Positions 6,730 to 14,477 of a stretch of 24,106 bases of DNA are shown here, in pieces. Position numbers and translations under genes: made by a program. Within the stretch, counting starts at the first letter, position 1, and each line of letters starts with the position of its first letter. The notes under the pieces are model-generated. The model worked only from the letters and a program-made list of their open reading frames with translations. It did no database searches and had not been told where the DNA came from. The DNA is from 4484-232 sp964486555. Lineage in GTDB: Bacteria; Thermotogota; Thermotogae; Thermotogales; Thermotogaceae. The stretch is from the NCBI GenBank assembly GCA_964486555.1, contig CAZANP010000027.1, positions 1 to 24,106 on the forward strand. The letters are read 5' to 3'.

Positions 6730-7407
6730 TCAGATTTTCTTTTTTTTGAGGGCGATGAATCCGATCGCAAGGATAGAAGCGGTTTCGAACCTTAAAATCT
6801 TTCTTCCCAGACTGATGAACGCCGTTTTTTTCCTCAAGAAAGACCTTTCTTCCTCGTCGAATCCCCCCTCGGGCCCTGTTATTATCCCTATGTCCCCTTC
6901 AAAATCGATCGAATCGATGTTCTCACCCGATGGATCCAGTGTGTAGTACTTCACACCTTCTTTCAAAATTTCATCGAGGCTCTCCGAAATCTCGATCTTT
7001 GGAAAAAGATACCTTTTACACTGTTTCGACGCTTCTTTCACGATGTTGAAGATTTTTTCAGAACTGTAGCTTCTTTGAGATCTTTTGAATCGATGAACGA
7101 TCAGAGTATCCACACCGAGTTCCACGCATTTTTCGATTAGAAGCCTCAACCTTTCCCACCTTCCCGCCGGAATGACCGCTATGAGCTTATCCTCACCTTC
7201 TCTCTCTACCTCATATCTTTCCAGGATCTTGCATATCGTTTCCTTTTTTCTTATCTTTTCAACAGTGCAAACGTATCTCATGCCTTCCCCATCGGTGACT
7301 TCTACTGGGTCTCCTTCTTCAATCCTGACAACCTTCAGATGTTTCGTTTCATCTTCGTCCAAAACGATCTTCCCATCTCTTTCCTTTCCGAAGAAGAGAT
7401 TGGGCAT
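6730..7407 (-). CDS. rsmE: 16S rRNA (uracil1498-N3)-methyltransferase RsmE
   Basis: RsmE is a SPOUT-superfamily (alpha/beta-knot) methyltransferase that modifies U1498 of 16S rRNA. The N-terminal PUA-like part has HLKVVRIEEGDPVEVTDGEG (23-42). The catalytic part has EKCVELGV (92-99), EASKQCKR (125-132), the knot motif GPEGGF (178-183) and the final SAM-binding LGRKILRFETA (200-210). 225 aa is normal. The ATG directly abuts the serS stop (TGA then ATG), so the two are very likely coupled. The last five residues are mostly lysine (ALKKKKI), beyond the family core. Confidence 0.95.
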   Translation of the reverse strand: MPNLFFGKERDGKIVLDEDETKHLKVVRIEEGDPVEVTDGEGMRYVCTVEKIRKKETICKILERYEVEREGEDKLIAVIPAGRWERLRLLIEKCVELGVDTLIVHRFKRSQRSYSSEKIFNIVKEASKQCKRYLFPKIEISESLDEILKEGVKYYTLDPSGENIDSIDFEGDIGIITGPEGGFDEEERSFLRKKTAFISLGRKILRFETASILAIGFIALKKKKI

Positions 7408-8685
7408 TCAAGGGATCACCTCAAATCCAGTGTATGGCACCAAAACTTCCGGAACTTTTATACTTCCATCACTGAGCTGGTAATTCTCCATGATGGCAAC
7501 CAGTGCTCTTCCGATGGCCACGCCGGAACCGTTCAAGGTGTGAACGAATACGAGTTTCCCATCTTTTCTCCTTCTGTATCTCATGTTCCCACGTCTTGCC
7601 TGAAAATCCTCATCGTTGCTACATGATGAGATTTCCTTGTAGGAATTGTAGGAAGGAAGCCAAACCTCTATGTCGTAAGTTTTGGAAGCCGAGAATCCAA
7701 GATCTCCTGTACAAAGTTCCACCACTCTGTAAGGAAGGTCGAGCCTTTTCAGGATTTCCTCGGCGTGGGATACGAGAGTTTCAAGGTCATCATAAGATCT
7801 CTCAGGTGTCGTCACCCAGACGAGCTCAACCTTATCGAACTGATGCTGTCTTATCATCCCCCTGACGTCCTTTCCGTAGCTTCCAGCTTCCCTTCTGTAG
7901 CAAGGAGTGTAGGATGCGTACTTTTTGGGAAGGTCTCTCTCTTCGAGGATTTCTCCTGCGTGGAGAGCAACGAGAGGCACTTCGGCTGTTGGGATCAGGA
8001 ACAAGTCATCTTTCTTTGTGTTGTAGAGATCCTCTTCGAATTTCGGCAGTTGCCCTGTTATCGTTATGGTCTCCCTCTTAACCAGGTGAGGAAGCCAAAC
8101 CTCCGTGTAACCATGTTCCAGAACGTGAACATCCAGCATGAAATTCAAGAGGGCTCTTTCCAGCTTCGCGAGTTTCCCATACATAACGGTGAATCTGGAA
8201 CCGCTGAGCTTGGATGCTCTTTCAAAATCCATAAGCCCTATATCGGGGCCTAAATCCCAATGAGCTTTGGGGGAAAAGTCGAATTCCCTTGGCTTTCCCC
8301 ATCTTCTCACTTCAACGTTTCCACTCTCATCTTCTCCAACGGGAACACTCGTGTGAGGAATGTTTGGAACCTGGAGAAGGAGGTTCTTAAGACTTCTCTC
8401 GATTTCTTTCTTTTCATCTTCAACCTTTTCCACCTCTTGAGAGATGGCTTTCCCCTCTTCTATCAGCTTTTTAGCGTCTTCATCCTTCCCTTCCTTCTTC
8501 AATTTCGCTATGGCCTTGGATATCTCGTTTCTTTTGAAACGAAGCTCATTTTCCTTGGTTGTGAGCTCTCTCCACTTTTTATCCTCTTCCAATATCCTGT
8601 CGATTATCTCAACGGAGTAACCTCTCTTCTTCAGAGCTTCCTTCACCTTTTCCGTATCGTCTCTTATGATCCTTATATCCAGCAC
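7408..8685 (-). CDS. serS: Seryl-tRNA synthetase
   Basis: A class II aminoacyl-tRNA synthetase that charges tRNA-Ser (and tRNA-Sec where present). The N-terminal part is the long antiparallel coiled-coil arm that grips the tRNA variable arm (Lys/Glu-rich, about residues 25-105). The catalytic domain shows the serine-specific IPTAEVPL, motif 2 YRREAGSYGKDVRGMIRQHQF and motif 3 NGSGVAIGRALVAIMENYQ. GTG at 8685 is preferred over TTG at 8688, because GGGGG lies 7 bases before the GTG and family members begin M-[LI]-D-I. 425 aa is standard. It is the first gene of the run through coaE, behind an extended -10 promoter. Confidence 0.96.
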   Translation of the reverse strand: MLDIRIIRDDTEKVKEALKKRGYSVEIIDRILEEDKKWRELTTKENELRFKRNEISKAIAKLKKEGKDEDAKKLIEEGKAISQEVEKVEDEKKEIERSLKNLLLQVPNIPHTSVPVGEDESGNVEVRRWGKPREFDFSPKAHWDLGPDIGLMDFERASKLSGSRFTVMYGKLAKLERALLNFMLDVHVLEHGYTEVWLPHLVKRETITITGQLPKFEEDLYNTKKDDLFLIPTAEVPLVALHAGEILEERDLPKKYASYTPCYRREAGSYGKDVRGMIRQHQFDKVELVWVTTPERSYDDLETLVSHAEEILKRLDLPYRVVELCTGDLGFSASKTYDIEVWLPSYNSYKEISSCSNDEDFQARRGNMRYRRRKDGKLVFVHTLNGSGVAIGRALVAIMENYQLSDGSIKVPEVLVPYTGFEVIP

Positions 8686-8709
8686 CAAGATACCCCCTTT
8701 CTCTCTTCA

Positions 8710-8718
8710 ATTATATCA
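8710..8718 (-). promoter_or_regulatory. Extended -10 promoter before serS
   Basis: On the minus strand TGATATAAT (plus 8710-8718) lies 24 bases before the serS start region. The -35 region at 17 bases is not consensus and falls in the T-run and stem of the Clp terminator, so recognition probably relies on the TGn extension. It would drive the nine-gene run to coaE; no terminator is seen inside that run. Confidence 0.6.
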
Positions 8719-8721
8719 ACC

Positions 8722-8751
8722 AAAAAGAAAAAAGCCCCCATGCGGGGGCTT
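8722..8751 (-). terminator. Intrinsic terminator of the Clp gene
   Basis: Read leftward, AAGCCCCC (plus 8744-8751) pairs with GGGGGCTT (plus 8732-8739) around a 4-base loop, followed by TTTTCTTTTT-like sequence. The hairpin overlaps the Clp stop codon (8750-8752) and insulates serS from the Clp transcript. Confidence 0.9.
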
Positions 8752-11146
8752 ATGATGCTTTCTGTACGATCTTATCATCGGATCTCTCCATGACGATCTT
8801 CCCATCCACGACATCTATGAAAACTCTATCGTTGTCCTTCACCTCTCCTGAGATAATCTTCATGGCAAGTGGTGTTTCTATCTCCCTCTCTATGACCCTT
8901 CTCAAGGGTCTTGCACCGAATGCTGGATCGTATCCTTTTCTTGCAAGGTATTCTTTGGCTCTTTCGGTTAGTTCCAGCTCTATTTTCTTATCCTTCAACC
9001 TCTCTTCAAGTCTTCTGATCATTATATCGACTATCTTCTTAACGTGTTCCATGCTCAAAGGTCTGAATATCACTATCGAATCTATCCTGTTGATGAATTC
9101 CGGCCTGAAGAATCTTTTCAACTCTTCTCTGACCATCGCCTCTATCTTTTCGAAGTCCTCTCCCTTTTCAATGGATCTCAATATGGTGTCACTTGCGATA
9201 TTGCTAGTCATGATGATGATGGTGTTTTTGAAATCAACAGTGTTTCCCTTACCATCAGTAAGCCTTCCATCATCAAATACCTGCAACAATACATTGAATA
9301 CCTCTACATTCGCCTTCTCTACCTCATCCAACAATATCACACTGTATGGCCTCCTCCTCACCGCCTCCGTAAGCTGTCCTCCTTCTTCATACCCTACATA
9401 CCCAGGTGGTGACCCTATCAACCTGCTCACACTGTGCCTCTCCATGTACTCACTCATGTCTATCCTTATCAAAGCTTCTTCGCTCCCAAACAAAACTTCT
9501 GCCAATGCTTTTGCAAGTTCTGTTTTCCCAACTCCTGTTGGCCCCAGAAACAGAAACACTCCTATTGGTCTTCTCGGATCCTTTATCCCTGCCCGAGCTT
9601 TCCTTATGGTATCGGCTATTACTTTCACAGCTTCTTCTTGATCGACGATCCTCTGATGTATCAACTCTTCGAGCTTCAACAACTTTTCTCTTTCAGATTC
9701 AACGAGCTTTGTCGCTGGTATTCCCGTCCAGCTTTCCACGACTTTTGCAATATCGTCTTCGGTCACCGTGTTGTCTTCTTTGTATCCCAGCTCCTCTTTC
9801 ATCTTTTCATACTCCTTTTTGAGATCGAAGAGTTCTTTCTTCTTCTCACATGCTTCTTTATATCTCGATTTCACCGTTAACTCGTCTATATCTTCCTCGA
9901 CCTTTTTCATCTTCTCTTCCATCTCAACAATTCTTGGATCCTTCGTCGATTTTCTCAGCTTAACTTTAGATGATGCTTCATCTATCAGGTCTATTGCTTT
10001 GTCCGGTAGGAATCTCTCTGTTATGTACCTCGATGACAGCTTCACAGCCGCTTCCAGGGCTTCATCGGTTATTCTGACACCGTGATGCTTCTCGTAAGAT
10101 TCCCTGAGCCCTTTCAGTATCTCGATCGTCTCTTCCTCACTCGGTTCTCCAATGTAGACCGGCTGGAACCTTCTGGCCAAGGCTTTGTCTTTTTCTATAT
10201 GCTTTCTGTACTCCTCAACCGTCGTCGCACCGATACATCTCAATTCTCCCCTTGCAAGAGCCGGTTTTAAGATGTTTGCTGCGTCCATCGCTCCTTCGGC
10301 AGCCCCCGCTCCAACTATGGTGTGAAGCTCGTCTATGAAGAGTATCACTTTATCTCCCAGTTTCTTGATCTCATCTATCACGGATTTCAATCTTTCCTCG
10401 AACTCTCCTCTGTACTTCGTTCCAGCAAGGATTCTTCCCATATCCAGGGCGAGAACGACCTTCCCTTTTAGCTGATCGGGAACCTCTCCTTTAACTATTC
10501 TTTGAGCGAGCCCTTCAACTATGGCGGTTTTACCAACGCCGGGATCACCCACGAGTACAGGATTGTTCTTCGTTTTCCTCGTCAGTATTTCTATAATTCT
10601 CTGTAATTCTTTTTCCCTACCTATGAGTGGTGTCAGTTTTCCTTCTTTGGCCATCTTTGTGAGGTCTATGGTGTACTTTGCAAGAACGTTTCCATCATCG
10701 AGTTCTCCTCTCTCTTGCATTTCTTTTAACTTCCTCAAAACCTCGTCGTAGTCTATCCCGTATTTTCTCAGAATATTCGAAACCTGGAGTGTACTTTTCA
10801 AGAGAGCTAGGAAGAAATGAATGGGTGTAACTTTGGTTTTTCCGAACATTTTCGCTTCTTTTTTAGCACTTTCCAGAACCTCAGAGAGCTCCTTCGACAT
10901 GTAGATGTTGGAAGAATCCCCGTAGTAAACTCCGTAGTAAGAGCTCACCAATTCATCGAGTTCATCGACGATTGAGTCGATTTCCTTGTCCATACTTTTC
11001 AGAATTTTGACTACTTCTCCTTCTTCGTCTTCCAGAATGGCCAGAAGAACGTGCTCAGGTCTTAAAAGGTTCTGCCTGTAATCTTTTAAAGATTCACCAG
11101 CTCTTTCAAGAACCTCTCTCAACTTGTCGTTGATGTATCTCATCAT
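8750..11146 (-). CDS. clpC: Clp/Hsp100 AAA+ unfoldase, ClpC-type architecture
   Basis: A hexameric ATP-driven protein unfoldase. Residue numbers count from the ATG at 11146, which has AGGAGGTG 7 bases upstream. Clp N-domain repeats span 1-135. NBD1 has Walker A GDPGVGKT (200-207) and Walker B ILFIDE (268-273). A short middle domain (about 395-460) contains a UVR-like segment (YKEACEKKKELFDLKKEYEK). NBD2 has Walker A GPTGVGKT (535-542), pore loop GYVG (582-585), Walker B VILLDE (603-608) and sensor-2 GARPLRR (744-750). 798 aa. The short middle domain fits ClpC rather than ClpB, yet the stretch after TSN (648-683) is short and lacks the [LIV]GF tripeptide that docks ClpP, as in ClpB. It may therefore work without ClpP. 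A CIRCE-like repeat lies just upstream. Codon use changes over about 9200-9480. Confidence 0.9.
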   Translation of the reverse strand: MMRYINDKLREVLERAGESLKDYRQNLLRPEHVLLAILEDEEGEVVKILKSMDKEIDSIVDELDELVSSYYGVYYGDSSNIYMSKELSEVLESAKKEAKMFGKTKVTPIHFFLALLKSTLQVSNILRKYGIDYDEVLRKLKEMQERGELDDGNVLAKYTIDLTKMAKEGKLTPLIGREKELQRIIEILTRKTKNNPVLVGDPGVGKTAIVEGLAQRIVKGEVPDQLKGKVVLALDMGRILAGTKYRGEFEERLKSVIDEIKKLGDKVILFIDELHTIVGAGAAEGAMDAANILKPALARGELRCIGATTVEEYRKHIEKDKALARRFQPVYIGEPSEEETIEILKGLRESYEKHHGVRITDEALEAAVKLSSRYITERFLPDKAIDLIDEASSKVKLRKSTKDPRIVEMEEKMKKVEEDIDELTVKSRYKEACEKKKELFDLKKEYEKMKEELGYKEDNTVTEDDIAKVVESWTGIPATKLVESEREKLLKLEELIHQRIVDQEEAVKVIADTIRKARAGIKDPRRPIGVFLFLGPTGVGKTELAKALAEVLFGSEEALIRIDMSEYMERHSVSRLIGSPPGYVGYEEGGQLTEAVRRRPYSVILLDEVEKANVEVFNVLLQVFDDGRLTDGKGNTVDFKNTIIIMTSNIASDTILRSIEKGEDFEKIEAMVREELKRFFRPEFINRIDSIVIFRPLSMEHVKKIVDIMIRRLEERLKDKKIELELTERAKEYLARKGYDPAFGARPLRRVIEREIETPLAMKIISGEVKDNDRVFIDVVDGKIVMERSDDKIVQKAS

Positions 11147-11162
11147 ATTATCACCTCCTGTT

Positions 11163-11189
11163 TTATCAGTCTTAATATTAGACTGATAA
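11163..11189 (-). promoter_or_regulatory. CIRCE-like inverted repeat (putative HrcA operator) before the Clp gene
   Basis: Perfect 9-bp arms TTATCAGTC (11163-11171) and GACTGATAA (11181-11189) flank a 9-base AT-only spacer. This 9-N9-9 geometry is that of CIRCE (TTAGCACTC-N9-GAGTGCTAA), and each arm matches the CIRCE arm at 7 of 9 positions with compensatory changes in the other arm. It lies 16 bases upstream of the Clp ATG. The spacer contains TAATAT on the minus strand, a possible -10 box, so a bound repressor would block initiation. The role is inferred; no hrcA gene is in the window. Confidence 0.65.
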
Positions 11190-11232
11190 CACATGGGAAA
11201 GTTCAAAGGTTTCTTATCTGAAATTTTCTCTT

Positions 11233-12198
11233 TTAAAGATTTTCCAATTCCTTCAAAACGATTTCAGGAGGTTTATTCTCAAGAAGAGCTATCCTTTTAT
11301 AGATAGGAGGATGCGTGCTGAAGAGGTTGGTGAAGAAACCTTCCTTCCTCTCGTTTATCTTCCTCCTCAAGGGATCGGATATGAAAAGGTGGGCGTTTGC
11401 GATGTTTGCCCTTTTCATCTTCTTCTTGTTAACTCTGTAAATCTTTCTGAGGGCAGAAGCCAGGGCAAAAGGATTTCTCGTAAGCTGGGCACTCGTGGCA
11501 TCTGCAAGGTATTCTCTGCTTCTTGAAACAGCAAAGAGAACGATTCTTCCAAGGAAGGCAAAGAGGGTGGCAAGCAGGGCTATGAAAAGTAGAAACAAAG
11601 CTATTTGAAGACCCGAGTTCTTTCTCCTTCTTGGGTGAGAATACCTCAACATTGAAAGCCCCGCTCTCCATGAGAGGATCTGAATGATAACAACGGCTCC
11701 CAGAATTGCACTCGTGAGTGTCATGACAAGGGTATCCTTATGGAGAATATGAGAGATTTCATGACCTATAACTCCTTCCGTTTCCTCCCTGTTCAGGTTC
11801 TTCAAAAGACCCGTCGTCACACATATTGCGGATTTTTCTGGTTTGTAACCCGTTGCAAAAGCGTTTATGGTCTCATCTTCCATGACGTAAACCTTTGGTG
11901 CCTGTCCAAGGCCAGAAGCTATCGTCATCTCTTCAACTATGTTGATCAGTTGCTTTTCTTCGAAATCCTCAGGATTTGCAGGTCTTGCCTCAACCATTTT
12001 TAAAACCATTTCAGGTCCTTTTGAAAGGCCAACAAGGATCTGTATCAACGCTATTATGGAGAAAATTGACATTCCCACAGGAAACGAGTTGAATATGGCA
12101 TCCACGAGAAAACCGAAGGATACCATGATGAGCGAGAATATGGCTATCAATATGATGCTCTTTCTAACGTTCCTCTCCTGAACCTCCCAGAACGTCAT
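11233..12198 (-). CDS. htpX: HtpX-type M48 membrane zinc metalloprotease
   Basis: An inner-membrane zinc protease that takes part in quality control of membrane proteins. Two N-terminal membrane segments span about 14-33 and 42-60. The catalytic HEISH is at residues 146-150 (zinc His-146 and His-150, catalytic Glu-147), and the third ligand is Glu-229 in SREYLADATSAQLT. Two further hydrophobic segments (about 157-177 and 198-225) lie between them, as in HtpX. 321 aa is slightly longer than the enterobacterial protein. ATG at 12198 has a moderate GGTGA site. It follows lpd by 17 bases and precedes the Clp gene on the same strand, a sensible proteostasis pairing, although the Clp gene has its own operator region. 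No clear terminator follows htpX. Confidence 0.92.
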   Translation of the reverse strand: MTFWEVQERNVRKSIILIAIFSLIMVSFGFLVDAIFNSFPVGMSIFSIIALIQILVGLSKGPEMVLKMVEARPANPEDFEEKQLINIVEEMTIASGLGQAPKVYVMEDETINAFATGYKPEKSAICVTTGLLKNLNREETEGVIGHEISHILHKDTLVMTLTSAILGAVVIIQILSWRAGLSMLRYSHPRRRKNSGLQIALFLLFIALLATLFAFLGRIVLFAVSRSREYLADATSAQLTRNPFALASALRKIYRVNKKKMKRANIANAHLFISDPLRRKINERKEGFFTNLFSTHPPIYKRIALLENKPPEIVLKELENL

Positions 12199-12215
12199 GA
12201 TCCGTCACCACAACA

Positions 12216-13568
12216 CTACAGATGTATAGCTTTTCCCTCAGCTTCTTCGAAAGCACCAAGAAGAGTTTCAGATAAAGTTGGATGTGGATGAATCAAACTT
12301 GCCATCTCCTCGGCTGTGAGTCCTTTCTTCACAGCAACCACACCTTCCATTATCATTTCCGTGGCCATGGGACCAACCATGCTGACACCAAGTACTGTCC
12401 CCGCTTTCTTATCTGATATGACTTTTACAAAACCTTCCCTCTCCCCCATAGTGTTGGCTCTTCCATTGGCGAGGATCGGGAACTTTGATATCTTAACTTC
12501 GTCAGTATTGACATCTTTCTCTTTAAGACCAACGGAAGCCACTTCAGGATACGAGAATATGACCGATGGAACGGCTGAAAGATCCACTTTTGCTTCTTTT
12601 CCCGCCATGTTCTTGGCAGCTACGATTCCTTCGTGGAACGCAGCATGAGCGAGCATAACCTTTCCTCTAACATCACCGATCGCATAGACGCTCTCCACAT
12701 CCGTTCTTAAATATTCGTCTGTTAATATACCTTTCTCCCCCCTCACTCCCAGTGCCCTCACGTCATCACCTATGAGAGGCCTTCTTCCGACAGCAAGCAG
12801 TACCTTCTCAACCACTAGATCGAGTCTCTCTTTGGGCGTGTCGATGGTGACCATGTATCGTTCTTCCTTATCGATCGATATCACCCTTGAAGATTCGAAT
12901 ACATTAGCACCAAGCTTGTTCAGGGATCTTCTGACAACTTCTGCAACGTCTGGATCTTCCGTTGGAAGTATGTGATCCATTATCTCAACGATATGAACAT
13001 CCGTTCCCATGATTGAGAGGAAGGTTGCAAGTTCAACACCCACAACTCCTCCCCCAACTATCAAGATGGATTCAGGAAGTTTTTCCATTTTGAAGAAATC
13101 GTCGCTCGTCCATATACCTGGTATGTCATCGAAGGGATGAAAGACTGTGGGAACGGAACCTGTCGCTATGACGATATTTTTTGCTTCCAGTAGCGTGTCA
13201 CCAACCTTCACCTTGTTAGGGGATAGAACGATCGCTTCTCCTTTGATGTAATCTATCTTGTTCTTCTTCAAAAGGTACTCCACACCCCTTCTCGATGTCA
13301 TAACACTCCTTTCCATATGCTTTTTTATCGTGAGAAAATCATATGACACATTTTCAACGTTTATACCGAATCTTTTGGCCTTCGTCTTTAGCTCGTGAAA
13401 TAGGTGAGAGACCGAAAGCAAAGCTTTTGTTGGGATACAGCCTTTATTCGTACAGGTGCCTCCGGCGTGTTCTTTCTCCACAATCACGACTTTGAGACCA
13501 AGTTGTGCCGACTTTATCGCACACACATACCCTCCAGGCCCTGCTCCTATAACGATGGCATCGTACAT
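12216..13568 (-). CDS. lpd: Dihydrolipoamide dehydrogenase (E3)
   Basis: A flavoprotein disulfide reductase that reoxidises dihydrolipoyl groups with NAD+, as E3 of 2-oxoacid dehydrogenase or glycine-cleavage complexes. The FAD-binding GAGPGG lies at 8-13, the redox-active pair Cys-39/Cys-44 in GGTCTNKGCIPTKALL, a second Rossmann motif GGGVVGVELA in the NAD domain, a second FAD contact YAIGDVRG, and the catalytic pair His-429/Glu-434 in HPTLSE. 450 aa is typical. The start has GAGGTGA 5-6 bases upstream. It lies 12 bases after a DsrH/TusB-like gene and no E1 or E2 gene is next to it. That unusual setting could hint at a link to sulfur relay or lipoate chemistry, but this is inference. Confidence 0.93.
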   Translation of the reverse strand: MYDAIVIGAGPGGYVCAIKSAQLGLKVVIVEKEHAGGTCTNKGCIPTKALLSVSHLFHELKTKAKRFGINVENVSYDFLTIKKHMERSVMTSRRGVEYLLKKNKIDYIKGEAIVLSPNKVKVGDTLLEAKNIVIATGSVPTVFHPFDDIPGIWTSDDFFKMEKLPESILIVGGGVVGVELATFLSIMGTDVHIVEIMDHILPTEDPDVAEVVRRSLNKLGANVFESSRVISIDKEERYMVTIDTPKERLDLVVEKVLLAVGRRPLIGDDVRALGVRGEKGILTDEYLRTDVESVYAIGDVRGKVMLAHAAFHEGIVAAKNMAGKEAKVDLSAVPSVIFSYPEVASVGLKEKDVNTDEVKISKFPILANGRANTMGEREGFVKVISDKKAGTVLGVSMVGPMATEMIMEGVVAVKKGLTAEEMASLIHPHPTLSETLLGAFEEAEGKAIHL

Positions 13569-13580
13569 GGAATCACCTCA

Positions 13581-13865
13581 CTATCCTATGGATTTTTCGT
13601 TCCTTTCGATTATCTCGATTAATTCATCGTAAGATATGAGTGGAACGATCGAATCTTCTTCTCCATATCCCCTTGTTTCGAAGTCTTCTCTAACTGCGTA
13701 AACTTTCGCTCTCCTTCCCAAAACTTCATATATCTTTGGGGGCTCTCCAAGAGCAAACAGCACACCATCTTGGATGAAAACTACTTCGTCTCCTTCTTTC
13801 GCAAGATCGAAAATATCTATCGAAATGGGATTTTCATCTGAATACTTTATCAATATCATCGCCAT
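13581..13865 (-). CDS. DsrH/TusB-family sulfur-relay-like protein
   Basis: A small cytoplasmic DsrEFH-superfamily protein. In TusBCD the TusB subunit lacks the catalytic cysteine and helps move persulfide sulfur towards tRNA thiolation; the role here is inferred from family only. The sequence starts MAMILIKYSDENP, then EVVFIQDGVLFAL, AKVYAVREDFETRGYGEE and VPLISYDELIEIIE, the order of elements seen in DsrH proteins. It contains no cysteine. ATG at 13865 is chosen because GAGGTG lies 6 bases upstream and the protein then begins like relatives; upstream in-frame GTG/ATG codons crowd the ribosome site. 94 aa is normal. It follows the shortened dsrF-like gene and precedes lpd. Confidence 0.85.
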   Translation of the reverse strand: MAMILIKYSDENPISIDIFDLAKEGDEVVFIQDGVLFALGEPPKIYEVLGRRAKVYAVREDFETRGYGEEDSIVPLISYDELIEIIERNEKSIG

Positions 13866-13870
13866 GCTCA

Positions 13871-14116
13871 TCACCTCACATAAAAACGATGAAATCGAAT
13901 TTTTTTCACAAGATCATAAAGCTTTTTTCTAGACAAAAGTTCCACCTTCAGCCCTTCCCTGGATTTTATCCTCCTTCTCTCAACATCCTCTTCCAATGCA
14001 TAGATCTTTACTCTCTTTTCAAGATCTTCAAGAGAATCTTCATCGTTCAAAGCTGTCACCGAATCTTCCATCAAAAGGATCGAGGGCTCTATTTCATCTT
14101 TTATTTTAGACACCAT
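13871..14116 (-). CDS. DsrF/DsrE-family protein, N-terminally shortened
   Basis: 81 aa from ATG at 14116. EIEPSILLMEDSVTALND and KRVKIYALEEDVERRRI match the second strand, loop and third strand of DsrE/F-like folds, and VELLSRKKLYDLVKKI matches the C-terminal strand and helix. The usual first strand and first long helix (about 25-30 residues before the ILLMEDSV strand) are missing; only MVSKIKD precedes. Family members are about 110-120 aa. The start overlaps the end of the broken dsrE-like frame by 11 bases, so the original arrangement was a dsrE-dsrF-dsrH cluster. It contains no cysteine. It is either a decaying gene or a genuinely minimal version; I favour decay. Confidence 0.6.
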   Translation of the reverse strand: MVSKIKDEIEPSILLMEDSVTALNDEDSLEDLEKRVKIYALEEDVERRRIKSREGLKVELLSRKKLYDLVKKIRFHRFYVR

Positions 14117-14353
14117 CGTCACTCTCAGAGATCAGAGAGGGCAACATCGTTGGATTCATTGGTACCACACCTGAAAGGATATCTTTCGACACCCCTTCAC
14201 TCTCCAGTGGAGATCCATACGTATATACTCTGACCCCTTTGCTCATGAGTTCTTTAAGGTTTTTCTGAATTTCTTCTGGGGACTCTTCAATCGCGTGAAC
14301 TGCATCGTGTAGGAGAATGAGCGATACTTCATAACCTGTATGGATATTCTCAT
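14106..14353 (-). pseudogene. Broken DsrE/TusD-like gene (internal deletion and frame change)
   Basis: A good ribosome site (AAGGAG, 8 bases before ATG at 14353) begins a frame reading MRISIQ, like the first strand of a DsrE protein, but this frame soon becomes meaningless and stops. Shifted by two bases, from 14336 to TAA at 14106-14108, the text reads GYEVSLILLHDAVHAIE..., KNLKELMSKGVRVYTYGSPL and ends VVPMNPTMLPSLISES, a good match in order to the later half of DsrE/TusD proteins. About 25 residues of first helix are absent between the two parts. No start codon in the second frame would give the whole remainder. I read this as an out-of-frame internal deletion. No cysteine is left. Confidence 0.6.
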
Positions 14354-14361
14354 ACCATCAT

Positions 14362-14383
14362 CTCCTTTTGAAAATAAAAGGAG
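14362..14383 (-). promoter_or_regulatory. Hairpin that would cover the ribosome site of the dsrE-like relic
   Basis: CTCCTTTT and AAAAGGAG form a perfect 8-bp stem around a 6-base loop (plus arms 14362-14369 and 14376-14383). In the leftward transcript the 3' arm contains the AAGGAG ribosome site of the dsrE-like gene. It lacks a T-run, so it is not a standard terminator. A control role (including heat-dependent opening) is only a guess. Confidence 0.4.
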
Positions 14384-14390
14384 TCATTCC

Positions 14391-14399
14391 ATTTTATCA
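14391..14399 (-). promoter_or_regulatory. Possible extended -10 promoter of the dsr-lpd-htpX run
   Basis: On the minus strand TGATAAAAT (plus 14391-14399) is a TGn extended -10 with box TAAAAT, 38 bases before the ATG at 14353. No convincing -35 box is visible. Transcription from here would cross the dsrE relic, dsrF-like, dsrH-like, lpd and htpX genes. Confidence 0.45.
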
Positions 14400-14477
14400 A
14401 ATTGTGAAAGATCTTACGAAAGAGGGAGAATATGAACAGTATTTGAGAGTAATCAACCAGTAGCAAGATATACGGAT

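Noticed and set aside
8790..9641. Long open frame (283 aa) on the plus strand inside the Clp gene
   Set aside because: It is Ser/Thr/Phe-rich antisense text of a clear AAA+ protein, with no family features and no ribosome site; the opposite strand fully explains the stretch.
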